This document shows positions 34,002 through 42,774 of a stretch of 64,000 bases of DNA, piece by piece; the stretch's first letter is position 1; each line of letters starts with the position of its first letter. Location of the stretch: assembly GCA_032162705.1 (NCBI GenBank), contig JAVRON010000081.1:6044-70043 (forward strand), read 5' to 3'. Origin of the DNA: QHXN01 sp032162705. GTDB lineage: Bacteria > Acidobacteriota > Blastocatellia > Pyrinomonadales > Pyrinomonadaceae. The notes beneath the pieces were generated by a model, which worked only from the letters and a program-made list of their open reading frames with translations, made no database searches and had not been told where the DNA came from. The translations under genes were made by a program, and so were the position numbers.

Positions 34002-35630
34002 TCAGTTGATACGCGTGCGCCTGACAACGCGCACCCGCGCGCGCCAGTCTTCGTTTAAGTCAAAGCGATACATCTCGATCTCCGGCCTGATGGCGCGTGC
34101 CAGTGTTGCGAACGAGCGGTGGAAACGCAGCAACGGCGCGACGACATAGACGAGCGGCGCGTCGTCCGCAATCTCGGTGTCGCCGAACAGACGCGCGTGT
34201 GCGATGTCTCCATGGCGGCGTTGCGCCTCGACGCGCCGCCAGTAGTCGGCCCCCTGGAGCGCAAGCCCCACGTCCTCCGAGACTTTCAGCTCGATGACGA
34301 CGAGGCGACCGTCGCGCCTGAGCGCCAGAAGGTCAACGGGGCGAGCGCCGCCGCTCGTATGAGGCGCGCGGAACTGTGCGTGCAGCGGCGCGAGCCTGAG
34401 TCCGGGGTCGAGCCGCGTGACATCGCGACGCAGGATGGCTTCGAGCCATGCTTCGGGCGCGGCGCGATAGAGCGCGTGCCTTCGGTCGGAAGCGTCCGCG
34501 CGCCTGTGCTCGCAGAGTTGGGTGATGAGCTTCATAAAGTCAGGCGCGCTCTCGTCGTCAAGCAGAGCGCGGCGCTGCGCTCCCTCGACTCCGAACCAGA
34601 GACGCTCGCTGTCGGCCAGACGGCGCACGCGTGCAAACGGTAGCCCCAGAAAGCGCAGCGTCTCGCCACGTCTCGCGCGCACGAAATCTATCTCGCCGGG
34701 CGAGAGCGCGACGACCTTTTCGACCAGCTCGCCCGGCCCGTTCGACGTGGGGCGCGAAAGGCGCGGCGCGTGCGCGTCGAGCAGCTCGCCGAGCGCGGGC
34801 ACGCTCACTTGAGTCAGTCCACCTTGAGTCAGACCACCTTGATTGAGTTCGTCTTGAGTCAGTCCGCCTTGATTGAGTTCGTCTTGATTAAGGCTGTCTG
34901 TCTCTTCTTCCAACTCGTAGACGGAGATGAGCGCGCGCAAATCTTCGCGGAGCAGAGCCACGCGCTCGCAGACCGCAGCCGCGAGCTTCGGCGAGGCGAT
35001 GAGCCAGAGTCCGCGCGGGCGGCGTGCGTGCGCTCCCTCACGCCGTGCGTGCGTTCCCCCTTCGAGCCGCGCCAGCCACAGCAACGCCGACGAGAGAAAA
35101 CTTTCTGCATCCTCGGCCCCGGCGGGCACAACGGGCCCGGTGACGGCGATGCTCTCGCGCACACGCCGCATGCGCACGCGTGCCCAGCGGCCCGGCTCGC
35201 CGCGTCGCGCGCCCACGCTCAGACGCACCTGTTCCGCCACGCCGCCGGAGAAGCGACAGACGAGCGCCGCGATTCGCTCGCACTCTCGGCGTCGCGCCTC
35301 TGCTACCGCGTCGCGCGCCGACGCAATCGTTGCGCGCGGCACGAGCCAGAGCAGAGCGCGCTCCGCGCCCATCCTCCTCAAAGCTTCGAGGAAGACCGCA
35401 TCGCCCTCTGCTCGCCAGGCCACGACGCGCCAAGTGCGCGCGCCCGCCTCGCCCCAGTAAGAGAGCACGAGTGAGCCGGAAGCGACGCGCAACTCCCACT
35501 CGCCGCGCCGCAACTCGATTGCGCGACCGTCGCGACTCTCGCGCAGAAACCACACACTCCGCGCGTCGAGCAGATGCACGAGACGGCCCCGCGCGGCCTC
35601 CAACTGTTCAGGATTTGTGAGGCGATTCAT
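34002..35630 (-). CDS. Orphan protein with C-terminal PD-(D/E)XK nuclease-like domain
   Basis: 542 residues. The C-terminal part (about 395-500) contains RPVDLLALRRDGRLVVIELK: an Asp, a beta turn and the ExK strand of PD-(D/E)XK nucleases. An earlier Glu (PEAWLEAILRRD) could complete the site, as in DUF91/NucS-like endonucleases. The N-terminal ~230 residues contain no domain I recognise. Between them (about 245-275) is a Gln/Asn-rich tandem linker. There is no partner methyltransferase or helicase next to it, so a restriction or repair role cannot be chosen. The nuclease fold is inferred from the motif only. Confidence 0.6.
   Translation of the reverse strand: MNRLTNPEQLEAARGRLVHLLDARSVWFLRESRDGRAIELRRGEWELRVASGSLVLSYWGEAGARTWRVVAWRAEGDAVFLEALRRMGAERALLWLVPRATIASARDAVAEARRRECERIAALVCRFSGGVAEQVRLSVGARRGEPGRWARVRMRRVRESIAVTGPVVPAGAEDAESFLSSALLWLARLEGGTHARREGAHARRPRGLWLIASPKLAAAVCERVALLREDLRALISVYELEEETDSLNQDELNQGGLTQDELNQGGLTQGGLTQVSVPALGELLDAHAPRLSRPTSNGPGELVEKVVALSPGEIDFVRARRGETLRFLGLPFARVRRLADSERLWFGVEGAQRRALLDDESAPDFMKLITQLCEHRRADASDRRHALYRAAPEAWLEAILRRDVTRLDPGLRLAPLHAQFRAPHTSGGARPVDLLALRRDGRLVVIELKVSEDVGLALQGADYWRRVEAQRRHGDIAHARLFGDTEIADDAPLVYVVAPLLRFHRSFATLARAIRPEIEMYRFDLNEDWRARVRVVRRTRIN
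34808..34897 (-). repeat. In-frame 15-bp tandem repeats, LTQGG/LNQDE linker
   Basis: Six 15-bp units starting at 34808, of two alternating types (CTTGAGTCAGTCCAC and CTTGATTGAGTTCGT). They encode LTQGG and LNQDE pentads between the two halves of the nuclease-like protein. The structure parallels the linker arrays at 9855-9992. Confidence 0.85.
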
Positions 35631-35799
35631 CTTCGATGACTAAAGACTGACTGTGTATGACGGCAGCAGACTGACTGTCTCTGTCCGTGTGTGACGCTGG
35701 CGGGAGTGCGTCACGTTCGCCCGCTTGAATGCGCTTATGCTAACATCGAACAGCTTAAGTCAAACGAAAATTCACGGCGATAATGTTAAGGATTTCAGG

Positions 35800-36987
35800 A
35801 TGAAGAACGTTTATCTTGCCGGTGCCGCGCGTACGCCCATCGGGCGCTACGGGGGCGCGCTCGCGGGGCTGTCGCCCGCAGAGTTGGGCGCGTTAGTCGC
35901 GGCGGAGAGTCTGCGACGTGCCGGTTTAGAACTGAGTGAAGTGCAGGAGGTTGTCTGGGGCTGCGCGCGTCAGGCGGGCGCGGGGCCCAACGTCGGTCGT
36001 CAGATCGCATACCGCGCGGGAGTACCCGAGACCGTCCCGGCTTCGACCGTCAATCAGGCATGCGGCTCGGGGCTGAAGGCAATCATCCTTGCGGCGCAGG
36101 AGGTCTTGCTCGGTCGCGCGCGCGCGGTGCTCGCGGGCGGGGTCGAGAGCATGTCGCGCGTGCCCTTCTACGCGGAGGGTGTGCGTTGGGGCTTGCGTAT
36201 GGGCCATACGGAGTTGGTTGACGGCATGTACCGCGACGGCTTCTTCGACCCGCTCTCCGCGCTCCTGATGGGTCAGACGGCGGAGAACCTCGCGCGCCGT
36301 TTTGAAATCTCACGCGAAGAGCAGGACGAGTATGCGCTCGGGACTCAGCGCCGCGCGGCGTCGGCGATTGAGGGCGGGCGCTTCGACGCAGAGATCGTCC
36401 CCGTCGAGATCAAAGGCAGGAAGGGCGAGACGAAGACGCTCACACGCGACGAGCACCCGCGCGCCGACACGAACATCGAGGCTTTGCGAAAGCTCGCGCC
36501 GGTCTTCTCCAAAGAGGGCACGGTGACGGCGGGCAACTCTTCGGGCATCACGGACGGCGCGGCGGCGGTCGTCGTCGTGGGCGAGGAGGCTTTGAGCGCG
36601 GCGGGCGGGCGCATCGAGCCGCTGGCGCGCATCGTCGATTACGAGTTCGCGGGCGTCGCGCCGGAGGTCATGGGGCTGGGGCCCGTCCCCGCCGTGCGCC
36701 GCCTGCTTGAGAGACAGAAGCTAACGCTCGACCGTATCGACCTCGTCGAGTTGAACGAGGCGTTCGCCGCGCAGGTCATCGCGTGCGACCGCGAGCTTGG
36801 CTTCGACGCGGAGCGCCTGAACGTCAACGGCGGAGCTATCGCGCTCGGCCACCCCATCGGCTGCACCGGCGTACGGATTACCACGACGCTGCTTCACGAG
36901 ATGCGGAGGCGCGGCGCGCGGCGTGGGCTTGCAACGCTCTGCGTCAGCGGCGGGATGGGAATCGCGCTTCTGGTCGAGAGCGTCTGA
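35800..36987 (+). CDS. Acetyl-CoA acetyltransferase (thiolase)
   Basis: 395 residues from ATG 35800. The three thiolase signatures are intact: NQACGSGLKA with nucleophile Cys88, GGAIALGHPIGCTG with the catalytic His, and CVSGGMG with the second Cys. GGVESMSRVPF is also typical. It condenses or cleaves acyl-CoA; direction (acetoacetyl-CoA synthesis or beta-oxidation) is not decided, and no fadB/hbd/phaB neighbour helps. The 169-bp divergent region before it holds TTGAAT and TATGCT-like boxes without good spacing. Confidence 0.93.
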   Translation: MKNVYLAGAARTPIGRYGGALAGLSPAELGALVAAESLRRAGLELSEVQEVVWGCARQAGAGPNVGRQIAYRAGVPETVPASTVNQACGSGLKAIILAAQEVLLGRARAVLAGGVESMSRVPFYAEGVRWGLRMGHTELVDGMYRDGFFDPLSALLMGQTAENLARRFEISREEQDEYALGTQRRAASAIEGGRFDAEIVPVEIKGRKGETKTLTRDEHPRADTNIEALRKLAPVFSKEGTVTAGNSSGITDGAAAVVVVGEEALSAAGGRIEPLARIVDYEFAGVAPEVMGLGPVPAVRRLLERQKLTLDRIDLVELNEAFAAQVIACDRELGFDAERLNVNGGAIALGHPIGCTGVRITTTLLHEMRRRGARRGLATLCVSGGMGIALLVESV

Positions 36988-37082
36988 GGCTTCAAAGAGA
37001 GCGTCTGAGGCACAAACGGAAATGTCACTGCTGCGCCGGTTAACGTCCGGCGCGTGTTGTTCGTCTCTTAAGAGGAAATTTT

Positions 37083-37565
37083 ATGAAGAGAGTCTTGAAG
37101 TGGGTCGTGCTTGTGATTGTGGCGCTCTTCCTGGCGGCGCAGGTATACAGGCCGTCGAAGACTAACCCGCCCGTGGACGAGAGCAAGACGATGCACGCGA
37201 CAACGCATATGTCGCCGGAGGTCTCTGCGATTCTCGACCGCTCCTGCAACGACTGTCACTCCTCGAAGACCGTGTGGCCGTGGTACAGCAACGTCGCGCC
37301 AGTCTCGTGGTATTTGAAAAGCGATGTGGATGATGGGCGGCGCGCGCTCTCGCTCTCTGACTGGGGGACGTACCCACAGCGCAAGGCCGCGAATAAGTTG
37401 GAAGCGATGTGCGAAGAGGTCGAGAAGGGCGACATGCCCCTCAAGTCTTACCTGCTCTTACATTCTTCGGCGAAGCTCTCGGACGCCGACCGTCGCGTCC
37501 TGTGTGAGTGGACAAAGCAGGAGGGCGAACGGCTTCAGGCCGCTCCGGGGACTGGACAGCAGTGA
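37083..37565 (+). CDS. Haem-binding domain protein, membrane-anchored
   Basis: 160 residues. One N-terminal helix (VVLVIVALFLAAQVY) serves as signal anchor. CNDCH at 55-59 is a c-type haem attachment motif in the context of the Haem-bd family (Pfam PF14376), with the typical SSKTVWPWYSNVAPVSWYL following and KLSDADRRVLCEWTKQE at the end. Periplasmic, probably an electron-transfer or redox-sensing protein. Ninety-five bp after the thiolase gene, with no functional link visible. Confidence 0.87.
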   Translation: MKRVLKWVVLVIVALFLAAQVYRPSKTNPPVDESKTMHATTHMSPEVSAILDRSCNDCHSSKTVWPWYSNVAPVSWYLKSDVDDGRRALSLSDWGTYPQRKAANKLEAMCEEVEKGDMPLKSYLLLHSSAKLSDADRRVLCEWTKQEGERLQAAPGTGQQ

Positions 37566-37724
37566 GCGACGGCGCGGCCCGTCCGCGTCGGTTTAAGAGC
37601 CAACCCTCGACCGAGAGCGACGCATCCGAACCTCGCCCTGAAACTCCCACAGGGATTTCAAACTCCGAAAAGTTTTTAAGCCGCGGCGCACGACGCCGAA
37701 CACCAGAACACGGATGAAAGGTTT

Positions 37725-38771
37725 ATGAGAAGGACTTTTTACGCCTCGACACTCGCACTCATGCTCGCCTCGCTCGCCACGACGGCGGGCGCGCAGACGG
37801 GGGTCATCGTCGAACCCCGCCGCCCGCCGCTACCGCCACAGCACAAGCAGACGCAGAACGTCGCCGTCGTCCCGTCAATCCCTCTGCCCGCCTCCGACGC
37901 GGTGATGATGATTGACCTGCGAAAGCTTCTGACGGAGATCATGCCGCGCACGCTCGCCTCCGACCCGCAGCGGCTCGCGCAGGTCAACGCAGACATCGAG
38001 CAGTTCAAGACGCGCACGGGCCTCGACGCGCGTGCCTTCGACTCGCTCACGGTCGGAGCGCGACTCGTCCCGCTCCCATCCGGCGCAATCAAGATCGACC
38101 ACGTGACGGCCATCGCTCGCGGCACGCTGCGCGCGGACGCTCTCATCGCCGCAGCGCGCACCGCTGCGAAGGACGCGCTCAGTGAACAGACCTACGCGGG
38201 GAAGACCATCTACGTCGCAAGCATCAACGACCAGCTCAAGCTCTTCGGGCTGCTGAAGACGCACGTGAAGGATTTGGCTTTCGTCGTGCTCGACCCGAAC
38301 ACGCTCGCGTTGGGCGAGCCGGAGGACGTGCGCGCGGCGATTGACGCGCAGGCGGGACGAGGCCGCGCCGACCTGACTATGCTGAACTTCCCGAGGGGCG
38401 CGGGCGACTTCGTCGCATTCGCAGGCAACGTGCCCGCGGGGCTTCTGACGGGGATGGACACGGGGCTGCCGAACGTTGACCGCGCCGTCGCCTCGATCCG
38501 AAGCTTCTACGGCTCAATCGGCTCGACGCCCGCGGGCGCTCAGTTGATGACGACGCTGCGCGCGCAGACGGTCGCCGACGCCAAACAACTCTTCGAGACG
38601 GCGGAGGCACTGCGGCAGGTCGCCCCCGGCCTCATCACGGTGGCGGGCGCGAAGGGCAAGTTCGCGCAGAGCGCCATCAACAGTCTGAAGATCACGACCA
38701 AAGGCAACGAGGTGCAACTCCGACTCGAAGTTCCGCAGGCGGACATCGCCGCCCTTCTGCGTGCCCTTTAA
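37725..38771 (+). CDS. Exported protein of unknown function
   Basis: 348 residues with a signal peptide (TLALMLASLATTAGA, cleavage before QTG). A Pro-rich mature N-terminus follows. The body repeats alpha/beta segments such as SDAVMMIDLRKLLTEIMPRT and AKDALSEQTYAGKTIYVASI, and ends with EVQLRLEVPQADIAALLRAL. This is a beta-strand/helix style seen in acidobacterial secreted hypotheticals; I do not assign a family. Convergent with ppiD across a repeat element and a strong terminator. Confidence 0.65.
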   Translation: MRRTFYASTLALMLASLATTAGAQTGVIVEPRRPPLPPQHKQTQNVAVVPSIPLPASDAVMMIDLRKLLTEIMPRTLASDPQRLAQVNADIEQFKTRTGLDARAFDSLTVGARLVPLPSGAIKIDHVTAIARGTLRADALIAAARTAAKDALSEQTYAGKTIYVASINDQLKLFGLLKTHVKDLAFVVLDPNTLALGEPEDVRAAIDAQAGRGRADLTMLNFPRGAGDFVAFAGNVPAGLLTGMDTGLPNVDRAVASIRSFYGSIGSTPAGAQLMTTLRAQTVADAKQLFETAEALRQVAPGLITVAGAKGKFAQSAINSLKITTKGNEVQLRLEVPQADIAALLRAL

Positions 38772-38785
38772 ATATCGTCTCAAAG

Positions 38786-38938
38786 AATTCACATGGATGG
38801 ACAGGATGGACAGGATGGACAGGATAAGAGATTGAAGATTTGAGGTTTGAAATTTCAAATCTTCAATCTCAAATTCCAAATTTGAAATTTCAAAATCTCT
38901 TACCTATATCCTGTTCATCCTGTCCATCCATGTGAATT
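38786..38938. repeat. Inverted repeat, GGATGGACA (9-nt unit) family
   Basis: Left arm AATTCACATGGATGGACAGG... with three 9-nt GGATGGACA units, right arm ending CCTGTCCATCCATGTGAATT. An AT-rich self-complementary interior (GAAATTTCAAATCTTCAATC and relatives) can extend the stem. It lies in a convergent gap, just left of a Rho-independent terminator. Confidence 0.88.
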
Positions 38939-38950
38939 ACTTCAGCAGCA

Positions 38951-38988
38951 GAAAGGCCGCCCCGTTGGAACCGGGCGGCCTTTCTTTT
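38951..38988. terminator. Bidirectional Rho-independent terminator
   Basis: Perfect 11-bp stem AAAGGCCGCCC / GGGCGGCCTTT with loop CGTTGGAACC and T-rich flanks on both strands (TCTTTT on the right; the A-rich left side gives T's on the minus strand). It separates the unknown exported protein gene (+) from ppiD (-). Confidence 0.85.
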
Positions 38989-39011
38989 CACATCGTGACA
39001 GAGTCTCTCAA

Positions 39012-41087
39012 TCACTTGCCCGGCGGGACATTGCTCGGCGGCGGGATTTGGATGGGCGCGCGGCGGGTCATCGGCGCGGGCGCTGGCTCCTCTTCGTCGA
39101 GCTGCGCGAGTGCTTCGTGGAAGATTTCTATCTGGCCCTTCTCTTCGAGCTTGCGGCGGGCGGCGACCAGATAGTCGTCGAAGACCTGATTGCGACGCTC
39201 CGTGAGCGCCGTCTCGACGAGTTGCTGGCGTTGTTTGTCGAACTCGGTCATGTCCGCGTCTTTGCGCTCACGGACGCCGACGACGACCCACTTGTCACCC
39301 ACCTTGATTGGCGTCTTCGATGTCTCGCCCGCTTTGAGCGCGTAGATCGCAGAGTCGAGCGCAGGGTCTGCGCCGGCCTTGCCGAGCGGTCGCCCGAGCT
39401 TGAAGGCTTCCTCCTCCTCCGCCTTCAGGCCGGCCTTCTCGGCGGCGGCTTTCAGAGCATCCGGGTTCGCTGAGTTCGTGGCGACCTCGCGCGCTGTCTG
39501 TTCGAGCTGTTCGGCGGCGCGCGAACGTTTCAGGTCTTCAGCGACCTTGTCCTTTACCTCTTCAAAGTCCGGGATGCGTTCGGGTCGCTTCTCGACGAGG
39601 ACGGGGATGGCGAAGCCGTTCTTGACGCCGACGCGGTCGCCGACCTGTCCCGGCTCTTCGAGCGGCTTGATGGTGTCTTCAAATTGAGGGCTGCTGCCGA
39701 TCTCCGCCACGTCGTCGCCCGGTTTAACGAAACCAGTCTCCTTGACCATCTCAGCCGGAGCCATGTTAGCTTCGGCGGCGAGTTCCTGCGCGACCTTCTG
39801 CACGTCGTGCGTCTCCTTCAGGCGATCCTGCGCCTTCTGTGCGACCTGTGCGGCGACGGCATAGGAGCGTCGGTTGCGAAGGCTGACGAGAAGCTCCTGT
39901 TTAGCGTCCTCGAAACTCTTCGGCACGGCAGCGCCGCGGCGGAAGATGTAATAGGCGTTGCCGGTCTTCAAGGGGTCTCCGACCTGTCCGTCTTTCCACT
40001 CCAGTGTGTTCTGTAAGAGTTCTGCGACGTTGCCCGCTGTGCTGCCCGTCGGGCTGGCGGCCTTGCGGTTCGGATTGCGCTTGACGGGAGCGGGAAGCCA
40101 GCCGCCTGTCTGAGCCGTCGAGGGGTCTTCGGAGTTGCCGCGCGCCTGCTCGGCGAACTCCTCTTCGGAGGCAGTGAGGTCTTCCTTGCGTATGCGCGCG
40201 ACGATCTGCGAAGCCTTGCTCAAGATTTCCTGGTCGAGTTCGGGGCGCGCGACCTTCAACACGATCTGCTGGACGCGAACGCCCGCCATCTTGTTCTCGG
40301 GCTTGAGCGAGTCGTACTCCTTGTGCAAGTCCTCGTCCGAGATTTGCAGCTTCTGACCGACCTTCTCCTGATTGATGAAGAGGTATCGAATCTTCTTCTG
40401 CGGCTCAAGAAAGCGATAGTCGGTCTTGTGCGCGTCGAAGTATTGACGCATGTCGTCCTCGGACGGGTTGAGCTTCTTCGCCAAAAGCTCGGCGGCGACG
40501 GGCACATAGACGACGCCGAACGTGGTGTTCTCGCGCGCGTAAGATTCTTTGACCTCTGACTCCGGGACTTGCGCGCCCGCGGTGACATAGGCGCGCAGCT
40601 TCTCGGCGGCCAGCGCGTCGCGGACGCTCTGTTCGTAGAGCGAGACGCTGCCGTAGCTGCGCACGACATAGTCCTTATAACGCTTCACGTCGAAGCTGCC
40701 CGACGCGGGGTCGCTGAACTGCCGCGCGATGGCGTCGCGCACCTCCTCGTCCGAGGCGGTCAGGTTCAAGCGGCGCGCTTCCTGGACGGCGATGCGGCTG
40801 TTAACGGCCTGGTCGAGAATGCGGTCGCTCGTCATCCCGATCTGCGCGAGGCTGAACTGGCCGCCGAACTGCGACTCGATCTTCTTCTTCAGCAGCGAAT
40901 AGTCTGCGACCGTCACCTCGTCGCTGCCGACACGTGCGAGCACTTCCCTGTTCTTGAACGGGTTGGCGACAGCCGCGCCCGAGCGGTTATAGACGCCCGC
41001 GACGACCATGCCGACGACCACGAGGAGGGCGAAAAAGATGATGACGAGATTACGCGTCTTCTCCAGCCGACTGAAAAACTTGAGCAT
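39012..41087 (-). CDS. PpiD/SurA-like periplasmic peptidyl-prolyl isomerase and chaperone
   Basis: 691 residues from ATG 41087 (MLKFFSRLEKTRN); the longer frame runs through non-coding DNA. One N-terminal helix (LVIIFFALLVVVGMVVAGVY) anchors it in the inner membrane as in PpiD. SurA_N-type chaperone helices follow (about 50-270), then a parvulin domain at about 275-395 with VRVQQIVLKV and TAQTGGWLPAP. A second parvulin-like half lies further on (PDFEEVKDKVAEDLKRSRAA). The tail is Pro-rich. It helps fold outer-membrane and secreted proteins. A single long gene with no operon partner visible. Confidence 0.9.
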   Translation of the reverse strand: MLKFFSRLEKTRNLVIIFFALLVVVGMVVAGVYNRSGAAVANPFKNREVLARVGSDEVTVADYSLLKKKIESQFGGQFSLAQIGMTSDRILDQAVNSRIAVQEARRLNLTASDEEVRDAIARQFSDPASGSFDVKRYKDYVVRSYGSVSLYEQSVRDALAAEKLRAYVTAGAQVPESEVKESYARENTTFGVVYVPVAAELLAKKLNPSEDDMRQYFDAHKTDYRFLEPQKKIRYLFINQEKVGQKLQISDEDLHKEYDSLKPENKMAGVRVQQIVLKVARPELDQEILSKASQIVARIRKEDLTASEEEFAEQARGNSEDPSTAQTGGWLPAPVKRNPNRKAASPTGSTAGNVAELLQNTLEWKDGQVGDPLKTGNAYYIFRRGAAVPKSFEDAKQELLVSLRNRRSYAVAAQVAQKAQDRLKETHDVQKVAQELAAEANMAPAEMVKETGFVKPGDDVAEIGSSPQFEDTIKPLEEPGQVGDRVGVKNGFAIPVLVEKRPERIPDFEEVKDKVAEDLKRSRAAEQLEQTAREVATNSANPDALKAAAEKAGLKAEEEEAFKLGRPLGKAGADPALDSAIYALKAGETSKTPIKVGDKWVVVGVRERKDADMTEFDKQRQQLVETALTERRNQVFDDYLVAARRKLEEKGQIEIFHEALAQLDEEEPAPAPMTRRAPIQIPPPSNVPPGK

Positions 41088-41258
41088 TGCCTGATACCTT
41101 CCTGAAAGAGGCGTTACTGAAAGAGGTGTTCTGGTTCCCTGCGCGAAGCGCTTCCCCATCTCCGTAAAACGGGCGGGGCCCTTGTAGGACGCTTGCCGCG
41201 CGTCTCCCGCAAAAGGCGAATTGTAGCGGACACCCCGCAGGCCGCGCAAACGGGCGAA

Positions 41259-41465
41259 CAGTAGACGGTAGGAAGTAGACACTAGACAGTAGTCAGTAGT
41301 CAGTAGTCAGTAGTCAGTAGTCAGTAGCCGCTCCGCGTCGCGAGAGTCAGTAGCCGCTCCGCGTCGCGAGCGTTGACGGCTTCATCCTGACTTCACCGTC
41401 AAAGCTTTTCTACTGACTACTGTCTACTGTCTACTGTCTACTTGTGACTACTGCCTACTGTCTAC
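41259..41465. repeat. Composite inverted heptamer element, family A, with duplicated core start
   Basis: Left arm of at least six AGTAGTC/AGTAGAC units (41259-41326). The segment CAGTAGCCGCTCCGCGTCGCGAG (23 bases in all, near-identical) occurs twice around 41323-41372. The core then continues to TTCATCCTGACTTCACCGTC and TTTTCTAC, with a right arm of CTACTGACTACTGTCTACTG units (41409-41465). Unusually it lies between divergent genes, 27 bp before terC. Confidence 0.88.
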
Positions 41466-41491
41466 TTTTTTATGCTATATCTTTTTCCATC

Positions 41492-42523
41492 ATGGAGTAT
41501 TCGATCTGGGCCTGGGCAGGTTTCGGCATATTCATTCTGTTGATGCTCACGCTCGACCTGGGCGTCCTGAACCGGAAGGCGCACACGGTCAGATACCGCG
41601 AGGCCGCAATCTGGAGCGTCGTCTGGGTGATGCTGGCGTTGGGGTTTGCGGGCATCGTCTTCTGGAGAGAGGGCCGGCAGACGGGGCTTGAATTCCTGAC
41701 GGGCTATGTCATCGAGCTGTCGCTCTCGGTCGATAATCTCTTCATCTTCCTGCTTATCTTCTCGTACTTCAAAGTCCCTTCCAAGTACCAGCACCGCGTG
41801 CTCTTCTGGGGTGTGCTCGGCGCGCTGGTGATGCGTATGACGATGATCGCGCTCGGGGCCACCCTCGTCGAACGTTTCCACTGGGTGCTCTACGTCTTCG
41901 GCGTCTTCCTCATCTACACAGGCTTCAAGATGCTCAGGCAGGACGAGGGCAACGCCAATCCCGAGGACAATGTGATCGTCCGTTTCGTGACGCGCCACAT
42001 CCCCGTCACGCGCCGGTACGAGGGCGAGAAGTTCTTTACGCAGGTGGACGGTCGAAAGATGGGGACACTGCTCCTGCTCGTGCTCGTCATCGTCGAGGTG
42101 TCAGACCTCGTCTTCGCCGTCGATTCCATCCCTGCCATCTTCGGCATCACGACCAACCCGTTTATAGTCTACACGTCGAACGTCTTCGCCATCCTCGGCC
42201 TGCGCTCGCTCTACTTCCTGCTCGCGGGCGTCGTCGAAAAGTTCCACTACCTGAAGGTCGGGCTTTCGGTCGTGCTCACTTTCGTCGGCGTCAAGATGTT
42301 GACCGAAGGCTACTTGATGCAGCGCCTCGGCGTAAGCAAGGAGACGGTTATCGCCGTCTCGCTCGTCGTCGTCGCCCTGCTGCTGCTCGGCTCGGTCGCA
42401 GCCTCTCTGCTCTGGCCCGTCCCGCCCGAGCAACAGGTCGAGGTCGAGTTGCCCGAAGGCTTCGGCTCGCCCTTCGACGACGACAAGGGCCGTCTCGGCG
42501 GCGACGAGCGCGGCCTGCCCTAA
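41492..42523 (+). CDS. TerC/Alx-family integral membrane protein
   Basis: 343 residues with about nine membrane helices. TerC signatures: VIELSLSVDNLFIFLLIFSY with the conserved Asp-Asn, GALVMRMTMIALGATLVERF, and VEVSDLVFAVDSIPAIFGIT. TerC/Alx proteins act in manganese export and metal supply to exported proteins; older annotations link them to tellurite resistance. ATG 41492 was chosen because the upstream frame translates the repeat; no clear SD precedes it. No ter operon genes nearby. Confidence 0.92.
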   Translation: MEYSIWAWAGFGIFILLMLTLDLGVLNRKAHTVRYREAAIWSVVWVMLALGFAGIVFWREGRQTGLEFLTGYVIELSLSVDNLFIFLLIFSYFKVPSKYQHRVLFWGVLGALVMRMTMIALGATLVERFHWVLYVFGVFLIYTGFKMLRQDEGNANPEDNVIVRFVTRHIPVTRRYEGEKFFTQVDGRKMGTLLLLVLVIVEVSDLVFAVDSIPAIFGITTNPFIVYTSNVFAILGLRSLYFLLAGVVEKFHYLKVGLSVVLTFVGVKMLTEGYLMQRLGVSKETVIAVSLVVVALLLLGSVAASLLWPVPPEQQVEVELPEGFGSPFDDDKGRLGGDERGLP

Positions 42524-42581
42524 CGATAGGGTAGACAAATCTTTGAGCAAATCGCGCTTTCCGCCTCATTGTTTTAACTTC

Positions 42582-42611
42582 TTGAAGAGGCTGACGGCGT
42601 TGTGTTAAGTT
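42582..42611 (+). promoter_or_regulatory. Possible promoter before the FecR gene
   Basis: TTGAAG (42582-42587), 18-bp spacer, TAAGTT (42606-42611) in the 251-bp gap. A small stem around GGCTGC...GCAGCC follows (42619-42642). Nothing else is recognisable in the gap. Confidence 0.3.
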
Positions 42612-42774
42612 CATTATGTGGCTGCACGCACGCGTGCCGCAGCCAAAGGGATCGGTTTTCATGCCCTCCGTTCCCGCGCCCGAAGCCTTTGCCGGTCGAA
42701 GCGGCAGCCGCAGGGCGCGCGCCCTCGAAGTCCACAGACCCACGGCTTTCTAAGCTCAAGCCGAAAGTTACGCA

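Noticed and set aside
41088..41282. 65-codon extension of the PpiD frame
   Set aside because: It translates repeat and leader DNA; the membrane anchor begins at the ATG at 41087.
42524..42774. Cyclic di-GMP or other riboswitch before the FecR gene
   Set aside because: A small stem is present but no conserved riboswitch core could be matched.
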